DNA of 64,000 nucleotides from Phormidium ambiguum IAM M-71 (GTDB lineage: Bacteria; Cyanobacteriota; Cyanobacteriia; Cyanobacteriales; Aerosakkonemataceae): contig NZ_MRCE01000024.1 in the NCBI RefSeq assembly GCF_001904725.1, forward strand, positions 27,900-91,899, in the 5' to 3' direction. How positions within the stretch are numbered: the stretch's first letter is position 1; the number at the start of each line of letters is the position of its first letter. The notes beneath the pieces are model-generated. The model made no database searches, was not told the origin of the DNA, and saw only the letters and a program-made list of their open reading frames with translations. The position numbers and the translations under genes were made by a program. This document shows positions 44,951 through 52,379 of the stretch, one piece after another.

Positions 44951-47389
44951 ATGGTCAGGGCAATTCAGGAAAAACTTTTTCAATTCGCTAAAGAACAAGC
45001 TTTAATTCTGTGGTTTGATGAAGTGGGAATTAATGATATTGCTTTAGTTGGAGGGAAAAATGCTTCTTTAGGGGAAATGATTCGAGAATTAACTGCAAAA
45101 GGAATCAATGTTCCCAGAGGTTTTGCTACTACCGCTTATGCTTATCGCCATTTTATTCAAGCAGCAGGAGTCGGAGAAAAACTGCAAGAACTTTTTGCCG
45201 AATTGGATATTGAAGATGTGAATAGTTTGCGGGAAACAGGGAAAAAAGCCCGGACTTTGGTGTTAAATACTCCGTTCCCGACAGATTTACGAAATGCGAT
45301 TACTAAAGCTTATCAAGAAATGTGCGATCGCTACGGAGAAAACACCGAAGTAGCTGTGCGTTCTTCCGCCACTGCCGAAGACTTACCCGATGCAAGTTTT
45401 GCAGGACAACAAGAAACCTACCTAAATGTGCAAGGTTTGGCTAGCGTATTACAAGCTTGTCATAAATGCTTTGCTTCTTTGTTTACCGATCGGGCCATTT
45501 CCTATCGCCATCAAAGAAACTTCGATCATTTTAGCATTGCCCTTTCCGTAGGCATTCAAAAAATGGTACGTTCCGACTTAGCTTCTTCCGGCGTAATGTT
45601 CACCATCGACACCGAAACAGGCTTTAAAAATGCCACCTTAATTACAGCAGCTTATGGACTAGGAGAAAACGTCGTCCAAGGTGCCGTCAACCCTGATGAA
45701 TACTTAGTTTTCAAACCCACTTTAAAAGATGGACATCGCCCAATTTTAGACAAAAGATTGGGAAGTAAAGAATACAGATTAGTTTGTGATGACGGCGGCT
45801 GTAAAGACATGAAAAATGAGCGCGTTCCCGACATGGAACAGCGCCAATTCGCTTTAGATGATGATGAGATTTTACAGTTAGCAAAATGGGCTTGTGTGAT
45901 TGAAGAACACTACAGCAAAGTACGCGGAACTCACAGCCCAATGGATATCGAATGGGCAAAAGATGGTATTACCAAAGAATTATTTATCGTCCAAGCTAGA
46001 CCGGAAACTGTACAATCCCAAAAAGCTGCAAATCTGATTCGCACTTATGAATTGAAATCACACAGCAATGTGTTAGTAACTGGGCGTAGTGTCGGCGAAG
46101 CAATTGGTCAAGGTAAAGCCCGGATAATGATGGATGTGCAGAAAATTGACTTGTTCCAAACCGGAGAAGTTTTAGTGACAGATAAAACCGACCCCGACTG
46201 GGAACCAATCATGAAAAAAGCCAGCGCCATTATTACTAATAAAGGTGGTCGTACCTGTCACGCGGCAATTATTGCGCGAGAAATGGGCATTCCGGCAATA
46301 GTCGGTTGTGGCGATGCTACGGAAGTTTTAAAAACAGGTCAAGAAATTACTGTTTCCTGTGCGGAAGGGGAAGAAGGAAGAGTTTACGAAGGTTTATTAC
46401 CTTTTGAAGTGAAGGAAGTCGCTTTAGAAAATTTGCCCGTTACTCGCACTAAGATTATGATGAATGTGGGCAACCCGGAAGAAGCATTTCGCTTTGCATC
46501 TTTGCCCAATGATGGTGTTGGTTTGGCCCGATTGGAATTCATCATTGCTAATCACATTAAAGCCCATCCTTTAGCTTTAATTAATTACGACAAAATTGAG
46601 GATGATGAAATTAAAGTTCCCTTAGCTAAACTCACCGAACTTTATGCAAATAAACCCGATTACTTTGTTGATAAATTAGCCCAAGGTGTAGGAAGAATCG
46701 CTGCTGCTTTTTATCCCAAACCTGTAGTTGTGCGGATGAGCGATTTTAAGAGTAACGAATACGCCAATCTTTTGGGCGGTCAATTGTTTGAACCGGAAGA
46801 AGAAAATCCGATGTTAAGTTGGCGCGGTGCGTCTCGTTATTGTGACCCGAAATATCAGGAAGCTTTTGCTTTAGAATGTCGGGCGATGAAACGAGTCCGG
46901 GATGAAATGGGTTTGACGAATGTGATTCTGATGATTCCTTTCTGTCGCACGCCTGCTGAAGGTCGCAAGGTGTTAGCTGAAATGGCGAAACATGGGTTAG
47001 AAAAAGGTGTAAATAATCTACAAGTTTACGTTATGTGTGAATTACCGAGTAATGTGATTTTAGCGGATAAATTCAGCGAAGTTTTTGATGGATTTTCTAT
47101 TGGTTCTAATGATTTGACCCAATTAACTTTGGGGTTAGACAGAGATTCTGGTTTGGTTGCTCATTTGTTTGACGAAAGGGATGAAGCAGTCCGCAGAATG
47201 GTAGAATTAGCAATTACTGCTGCGAAGAAACACAACCGAAAAATCGGTATTTGTGGTCAAGCGCCTAGCGATTATCCTGAGTTTGCTCAGTTCTTGGTTG
47301 AGTTGGGAATTGATTCGATGAGTTTGAATCCTGATTCACTTTTGAAAACGCTGTTAATGGTAGCGGAAGTGGAGAAAAAGCAGGAATAA
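44951..47389 (+). CDS. ppsA: phosphoenolpyruvate synthase
   Basis: PpsA converts pyruvate, ATP and water to PEP, AMP and phosphate, for gluconeogenesis. The 812-residue protein has the N-terminal ATP-binding domain (VGGKNASLGEMIREL, and AVRSSATAEDLPDASFAGQQETYLNV), the phosphohistidine domain with GGRTCHAAIIAREMGIPAIVG (catalytic His), and the C-terminal PEP-binding barrel (FSIGSNDLTQLTLGLDRD, then GICGQAPSDYPEF). All signature regions are intact and the length is normal. Confidence 0.95.
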   Translation: MVRAIQEKLFQFAKEQALILWFDEVGINDIALVGGKNASLGEMIRELTAKGINVPRGFATTAYAYRHFIQAAGVGEKLQELFAELDIEDVNSLRETGKKARTLVLNTPFPTDLRNAITKAYQEMCDRYGENTEVAVRSSATAEDLPDASFAGQQETYLNVQGLASVLQACHKCFASLFTDRAISYRHQRNFDHFSIALSVGIQKMVRSDLASSGVMFTIDTETGFKNATLITAAYGLGENVVQGAVNPDEYLVFKPTLKDGHRPILDKRLGSKEYRLVCDDGGCKDMKNERVPDMEQRQFALDDDEILQLAKWACVIEEHYSKVRGTHSPMDIEWAKDGITKELFIVQARPETVQSQKAANLIRTYELKSHSNVLVTGRSVGEAIGQGKARIMMDVQKIDLFQTGEVLVTDKTDPDWEPIMKKASAIITNKGGRTCHAAIIAREMGIPAIVGCGDATEVLKTGQEITVSCAEGEEGRVYEGLLPFEVKEVALENLPVTRTKIMMNVGNPEEAFRFASLPNDGVGLARLEFIIANHIKAHPLALINYDKIEDDEIKVPLAKLTELYANKPDYFVDKLAQGVGRIAAAFYPKPVVVRMSDFKSNEYANLLGGQLFEPEEENPMLSWRGASRYCDPKYQEAFALECRAMKRVRDEMGLTNVILMIPFCRTPAEGRKVLAEMAKHGLEKGVNNLQVYVMCELPSNVILADKFSEVFDGFSIGSNDLTQLTLGLDRDSGLVAHLFDERDEAVRRMVELAITAAKKHNRKIGICGQAPSDYPEFAQFLVELGIDSMSLNPDSLLKTLLMVAEVEKKQE

Positions 47390-47427
47390 AACAAGTTTTA
47401 AAGTTTGTTTGAGGACTAGAAACTTCG

Positions 47428-47473
47428 TGGGGTGGTTGCTTTTTAATTAAGGCAATGACCCCATTTTCTTTAA
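47428..47473 (+). terminator. terminator after ppsA
   Basis: TGGGGTGGTTGC pairs with GCAATGACCCCA (minor mismatches) and is followed by TTTTCTTT. Confidence 0.6.
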
Positions 47474-47520
47474 CATGATAGAGTAAGTTGTTGCGCTTTA
47501 GTGCTAAAAGTTCTGTTTAA

Positions 47521-49329
47521 CTAAATTCCTAAGTCTGTTCTACTAAGTGCAACTGCTCTTCTGACTGCTGCATCTGCATTCACAAACCCATAACCATAAA
47601 AAATATCGTAATTCGGTTCGCCCAAATCGTAAGCTGTCTGCGAAATTATTTCTTTTATTTGATTAGCTGTTAAATTCGGGTTAGCACTCCAAACTAATGA
47701 AGCTACTCCAGTAACATTAGGTACAGCAGCAGATGTACCATTAAATCCTGCTTTGTTATTAGCCCAATAATCAAATTCTCCGCTATCTAAAGCATAAGTC
47801 GCTACTACTTCTGAAGGAGCCATTACTGTTAATCCTTCGCCATATTGAGAACCCCACCAATTAGCATAATTAATTCTTTCTCCTGGTGTTTTTGGTTGAT
47901 TATAAAAGTCTTGGATTCCCCAGGAAGCGCCGACAGAGATTACATTGTTATACAATTTCGCTAAAGTTGCTGGATAGGAAAGTCCTATCTGTTCCTGATT
48001 TCCTTCATTACCAGCAGCTATGAGAAAAAGCACATCTTGATTATCTGCAACTAGTTGGTTTAAAGCTGGAAATAAGTTAGTTTGGTCGAAAGAGTTTCCC
48101 CAAGCTAGACTGAAATTAATTATTAAATGTTTGGTTTGATTTTTGGCCCGATCGATCGCTGTTTGAACAGCTTCAATTATATCTCGATCGGCTTCATCAT
48201 TACCTAAAATATCAATATTAAACACCGGAGAATTCCAGTTAATTCCACTCATTCCTATACCATTGTTACTATTTGCGGCAATAATTCCTTGAACAGATGT
48301 TCCATGAGAGATACTTCCAAAACTGAAATCATCACGGTAATTGTCTTTTCCAAATATAAAAGTGTTACGTAAATCTGGATGAATATAATTATTTAAATCT
48401 ACTGCTAATCCTGTATCTTGAATTCCAATTAATACATCACTTGTTCCTGTGGTAAAAGCCCAAGCATTATGAACTCCCATTGAATGCAAATTCCACTGTT
48501 TATTAAATAAAGGATCGTTAGGTATTACTGATAATTCCAGAGTACCATCGGCAAATTTAACAGTATCAATTCCTTCTAATAAAACCTGATTGCCATCGTT
48601 GAAGCTAATGGCATCAAATACCCGATTTCCATTTCCCGGATCGTAAACAACACCTCCATTAGTAATTCCCGCCAAGTTTAAATTTACGCTGCTATAGTTA
48701 ATATGAGAAAGGTCTAATAAATCTTTGCTGCCACTGCCAAAATCTATATTACCATTTCCACTAATAATGGTTAAGTTATATTCTGTTTCAATTGTAAATG
48801 TGTCGGATCTAAGTGTTCCTTTTAAAGTTTTTATTTGATTGACATCTGTTTGGAGTGGCTGATTATTGCTGATGACAATTAGTGGTTCTTCAATATTTTC
48901 TGATTCCTCTATGTTTGATTCAATTAAGTCGATTTGTTCAACTGTTAGGGGATTAGGGATAAATTGAAAAACTCGGTTTTGAGCAGTTTCCACAGGCGGA
49001 AAGTTGATATTTTGCTGCTCTCCTGGCGCTGGGAGTAGGGGTAGGGGGATAGCTACGGGGTCAGTTATTGGGTCTGCCAAAGGGATGGAATTGCTGATAA
49101 TTAAATCACCTGTGATGTCTATTTGGCTTTCTCCAGCATCGATCGCACTCAGAGCGATCGCATCTCTTATACTTAAATTCAACTGAGTACAACTAATATC
49201 TGTGCTATTAGCAAAACTAGTTCTGACATTGATTCGATCGTCTAAAATTGTCCCCAAGTTAGAGAAGTAATTATTTTGCCAAACTTCTGGACAAAAAGCT
49301 GAATATAGCGGGTAACTCGAATCAAGCAT
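47521..49329 (-). CDS. subtilisin-like (S8) serine protease
   Basis: A 602-residue S8 peptidase. The catalytic triad is Asp305 (GIQDTGLAV), His342 (SHGTSVQGIIA) and Ser533 (GFNGTSAAVPNV), with Asn441 in AAGNEG at the oxyanion hole. The first 270 residues are a distinct segment: a polar N-terminus, a Pro-rich linker (about 93-112) and a beta-rich region with TIISGNGNIDFGSGSKDLLD resembling calcium-binding RTX-type sequence. No signal peptide is visible, so export may use another route. It is probably extracellular or surface-associated (inference). Confidence 0.9.
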   Translation of the reverse strand: MLDSSYPLYSAFCPEVWQNNYFSNLGTILDDRINVRTSFANSTDISCTQLNLSIRDAIALSAIDAGESQIDITGDLIISNSIPLADPITDPVAIPLPLLPAPGEQQNINFPPVETAQNRVFQFIPNPLTVEQIDLIESNIEESENIEEPLIVISNNQPLQTDVNQIKTLKGTLRSDTFTIETEYNLTIISGNGNIDFGSGSKDLLDLSHINYSSVNLNLAGITNGGVVYDPGNGNRVFDAISFNDGNQVLLEGIDTVKFADGTLELSVIPNDPLFNKQWNLHSMGVHNAWAFTTGTSDVLIGIQDTGLAVDLNNYIHPDLRNTFIFGKDNYRDDFSFGSISHGTSVQGIIAANSNNGIGMSGINWNSPVFNIDILGNDEADRDIIEAVQTAIDRAKNQTKHLIINFSLAWGNSFDQTNLFPALNQLVADNQDVLFLIAAGNEGNQEQIGLSYPATLAKLYNNVISVGASWGIQDFYNQPKTPGERINYANWWGSQYGEGLTVMAPSEVVATYALDSGEFDYWANNKAGFNGTSAAVPNVTGVASLVWSANPNLTANQIKEIISQTAYDLGEPNYDIFYGYGFVNADAAVRRAVALSRTDLGI

Positions 49330-49672
49330 AAAAGCCTCTGCTATGTAAATTACTTCTCAGTTAAGTTTTGTGGCAGATTGTAACCTTTGATGTATTTGTA
49401 GCGATCGACCCTCAAAGTGCGATCGGGCCAAGCCTATTCATGACTAAAATTGAGTCTTACCCATTATGGACACTACCAACTACGCGCTGAATTAAGTATA
49501 AAAACTTTTTATTCTCCAAGCAAAATTCATTACTTGGCCCCAACATCTAGCCCATAAGATTAACTTTTTTAAAGCTGAGTACTCATTCTGCAATGAAATA
49601 ACCCCCATTTGCTTAGAATATGAGCTTAAGTTCTTCTATAGATTTTCAAACAAACAAAGAGGAATATTAAGT
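49330..49672. other. 343-bp spacer upstream of psaL
   Basis: It contains the divergent upstream regions of the protease and psaL. AGAGGA lies about 10 bp before the psaL start. I see no RNA gene; an RpaB/HLR1 site could not be identified with confidence. Confidence 0.45.
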
Positions 49673-50182
49673 ATGGCCGATCCTAGAGATGCAGAGGTCG
49701 TTAAAGCCTATAATGGGGACCCTTTTGTAGGACATTTATCTACCCCAATCAGCGATTCCGCTTTTACCAAAACTTTCATCGGCAATTTGCCAGCCTACCG
49801 TAAAGGCTTATCTCCTATCCTCCGAGGTCTAGAGATTGGCATGGCTCATGGCTACTTCCTAATTGGCCCTTGGATTAAGCTTGGGCCATTACGTGACTAT
49901 GGCGAAGCAGCTAACTTAGGCGGATTAATCTCCGGTCTAGCGTTGATTCTCATCGCTACTGGTTGTATGTCTGTTTATGGACTAGCTTCTTTCCAAGAAA
50001 ATACCAGCACTATCCCTAGCACGAATCCTCAAGCTCCTGAGCCACTAAAAACTGCTGAGGGTTGGAGTCAGTTAACTGCTGGTTTCTTTGTTGGTGCAAT
50101 GGGTGGCGCTTTCGTTGCCTTTTTCCTCTTGGAAAACTTCAACGTCGTAGACGCTATCTTCCGAGGCGTAGTCCATCACTAA
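49673..50182 (+). CDS. psaL: photosystem I subunit XI
   Basis: PsaL is the membrane subunit that holds PSI monomers together in trimers or tetramers. The 169 residues include the stromal N-terminus (VKAYNGDPFVGHLSTPISDS), LPAYRKGLSPILRGLEIGMAHGYFLIGPW, and two to three helices ending NVVDAIFRGVVHH. No truncation. psaI follows 105 bp downstream; psaF and psaJ are not adjacent. Confidence 0.97.
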   Translation: MADPRDAEVVKAYNGDPFVGHLSTPISDSAFTKTFIGNLPAYRKGLSPILRGLEIGMAHGYFLIGPWIKLGPLRDYGEAANLGGLISGLALILIATGCMSVYGLASFQENTSTIPSTNPQAPEPLKTAEGWSQLTAGFFVGAMGGAFVAFFLLENFNVVDAIFRGVVHH

Positions 50183-50287
50183 ATTTCTGTCTATACACTG
50201 ACAGAGATTCTTTCCCTTTTTTGTCAGTAACATGGTCAGATAATCTATTTGGCAACAGTCAGTTTAACGTTTTTGGAGATTCTGATA

Positions 50288-50404
50288 ATGACAGGTTCAT
50301 ACGCAGCTTCTTACTTACCCTGGATTCTCATCCCTATCATTACCTGGCTCTTACCTGCTGTGGTAATGGGTCTGTTGTTTATCTACATTGAGAGCGAAGC
50401 TTAA
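50288..50404 (+). CDS. psaI: photosystem I subunit VIII
   Basis: A 38-residue, single-helix protein: [20 protein letters not shown] and then [18 protein letters not shown] (two parts of one sequence). PsaI contacts PsaL and stabilises it in the PSI complex. TTGGAGA lies 6-8 bp before the ATG. It is probably co-transcribed with psaL and followed by a terminator at 50448. Confidence 0.96.
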   Translation: MTGSYAASYLPWILIPIITWLLPAVVMGLLFIYIESEA

Positions 50405-50447
50405 TTCTCGTTCTGAACTGAAAGCAGACTCAAATACTACTTCCTAA

Positions 50448-50478
50448 AAATCCCTTGCCAAACGGTAAGGGATTTTTT
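50448..50478 (+). terminator. terminator after psaI
   Basis: AAATCCCTTGCC pairs with GGTAAGGGATTT (one mismatch, four-base loop) and continues into a T-run. Confidence 0.8.
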
Positions 50479-50508
50479 ACCCTTTGGATAGTGATTACTT
50501 ATCTATCT

Positions 50509-51117
50509 ATGGTTATTGATATACCTATCTTTGTGAAATCTTTTGTAGCTGTATTTGTTTTAGCCGATGCTTTGGGAAATGCACCGATTTTTTTGGTTCT
50601 AACTAAAGGAATGGAGCCAGAGCAGAAAAACGAAGTAGTGAATAAGGCATCATTGTTTGCTACAGCAGTGCTACTTTTGTTTGCTCTGGCTGGTCAATCA
50701 GTTCTGGATTATTTACACATTAGTATGGGTTCTTTACAAGTAGCTGGAGGACTATTGCTACTGTTAATTGCTTTACAAATGCTGCAAGGGAAAATGGACG
50801 AACCAATTGTGGAAGCAGAACGAGATATCGCAATTACTCCCTTGGCTTTTCCTTTGTTAGCGGGGCCTGGTACACTGACAAGTGTAATGTTGTTGATGTC
50901 GGAATCTCCTGAAGCTCCTCTCAGCGTTGCTTTGGGAATAGTTGCGGCGATGATTGTAACTTGGTTAATTGTTAGAGAATCTGCTCGCATTGACCATTTA
51001 TTGGGTGCGGAAGGCGCGATAATTATTACTCAAATTTTAGGTTTTTTGTTGGCGGCTTTGGCAATAGAAATTGGTAGTTCTGGAATTCGGGCTTTGTTTT
51101 TCATTTCCGCTCCTTAA
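50509..51117 (+). CDS. MarC family integral membrane protein
   Basis: A six-helix membrane protein of 202 residues from ATG 50509. Upstream in-frame starts (to 50455) run through the psaI terminator and are unlikely. Family features: FVLADALGNAPIFLVLTKG near the N-terminus and FPLLAGPGTLTSVMLLMS in the centre. MarC proteins were once linked to antibiotic resistance, but their function is unknown. The stop overlaps the convergent next gene by 4 bp. Confidence 0.88.
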   Translation: MVIDIPIFVKSFVAVFVLADALGNAPIFLVLTKGMEPEQKNEVVNKASLFATAVLLLFALAGQSVLDYLHISMGSLQVAGGLLLLLIALQMLQGKMDEPIVEAERDIAITPLAFPLLAGPGTLTSVMLLMSESPEAPLSVALGIVAAMIVTWLIVRESARIDHLLGAEGAIIITQILGFLLAALAIEIGSSGIRALFFISAP

Positions 51118-51614
51118 ATTCCTGAAAAATTCAGCGAATTTTGTTGTTTGCTAAAAGCGTCTTTGATGGTTTCTAATCCTCTGTTGGTAAATAGGGATTT
51201 GACTTTGGTGACAAGGTTATTCCATTCCAACAATTCTGCGGCTGATAATGCTTTCTCGAACTGATAGATGTAGAATTTTTGCCAGAATTCTTGGGCTGGT
51301 TTCTTTTTCCAGCGTTTATGCCAAAAGTAAAAATCTAATGGTGTGGGTAAGTTGACGGCTAAAATAGGCGGAAAGTCGGCATAACTGACAAATCTGCTGA
51401 TTCCTTTGCCGTGAACGTGGACAACGTACCGCAAGCAGGTGATTTTGTAGATTTCTTCAAGGGATATGTTAAATAGTATTGCGGCGGCTTCTTCGGTGAC
51501 GAACCGCGCTAAGGGATGTAGAGTTGGTGATTTGTGGACGATTTTCGATTCTGAGATTTTGAGAGATGAAATATTGGTAAAACTTTGCCATTCTAGCGTT
51601 GATGTTGGTAACAT
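51114..51614 (-). CDS. conserved hypothetical protein
   Basis: A 166-residue soluble protein with aromatic and basic patches (FYFWHKRWKKKPAQEFWQKFY). No domain was recognised. It converges on marC with a 4-bp overlap. The long frame with normal composition supports a real gene. Confidence 0.55.
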   Translation of the reverse strand: MLPTSTLEWQSFTNISSLKISESKIVHKSPTLHPLARFVTEEAAAILFNISLEEIYKITCLRYVVHVHGKGISRFVSYADFPPILAVNLPTPLDFYFWHKRWKKKPAQEFWQKFYIYQFEKALSAAELLEWNNLVTKVKSLFTNRGLETIKDAFSKQQNSLNFSGI

Positions 51615-51746
51615 ATATTTGACTCTATTTTTTTGGGTCTTTTTTTGCGATCGCCTTTTGTTTGTCAGACTGTGGGGCGATCGCTTTTACGTTATAATCC
51701 TTTTTATCTTAATTATACTAAGGTGTAATTGCATCATTAGTCAATT

Positions 51747-51959
51747 ATGGGTTTAGTTAGACTAAGAATTAGGGAATTAGCGGCAGAGAAAGGTTGGACA
51801 CTTGAAGAAGTTGCCGATCGCTCTGGAGTAATTTACAACACGGTGAAAAGTTATGCCCGTCGTTCTGAATTGGCTATGGTTGATTATACTGCGGTGCATA
51901 AGTTAGCGAGAACTTTTGATGTGATGATTGAGGATTTGGTGGAGATTTTAGAGGAGTGA
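51747..51959 (+). CDS. XRE-type helix-turn-helix regulator
   Basis: A 70-residue protein that is essentially one HTH domain: RIRELAAEKGWTLEEVADRSG, then VIYNTVKSYARR (recognition helix) and LARTFDVMIEDLVEIL. It resembles Cro/C1-type regulators that act alone. No toxin gene adjoins it; the target is unknown. Confidence 0.8.
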   Translation: MGLVRLRIRELAAEKGWTLEEVADRSGVIYNTVKSYARRSELAMVDYTAVHKLARTFDVMIEDLVEILEE

Positions 51960-52379
51960 GTGCGATCGGGTTTTCAGGTAATTTTTAATTTGGCGATCGC
52001 TAAAACTAAAATCCAATTCATCACTAATTTTTGAGAAACAGGTAAACAGTATTTTGCTTTATCCTTATATCTTTGATTACCTTTTTTTCTTCTCTTCAGA
52101 AATTTATTTAGGCTCTATATCCTTATAGTAAAAGAAAAAATGCTAGAGGTAAAAAATCAAAAAATAGGGGAAGAAGAGAAAAAATATTTAATTTTTTGGT
52201 AGCAAATAGATGAAAATCAAAAAATGGTGTTCGGCATCCAGAACATAACATAGCAAGGTAGAAAAAGTCCCAACCAAAGTTGAAACCAATTCGATAAAAT
52301 TGACCAATGCTTGGTCATTTCTGAAGATAAAACTCTAGCACTTGACTTTGTTCACAACTTATGGATTTGGTACTTAATT
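51960..52379. other. 420-bp spacer with a psaB-like fragment
   Basis: The region before the beta-propeller gene is A-rich and has no other gene. Its notable content is the psaB-derived segment at 52225-52272. The codons from TTG 52311 to the chosen ATG 52380 are in frame but not conserved. Confidence 0.55.
52225..52272 (-). pseudogene. short psaB-derived fragment
   Basis: TGGTGTTCGGCATCCAGAAC and what follows match 55658-55700 of psaB (about 40 of 43 bases), apart from a 5-base insertion that breaks the frame. It represents about residues 581-595 of PsaB. It has the same orientation as the genuine gene, which is on the minus strand. Weaker similarity extends about 10 bp further right. Confidence 0.7.
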
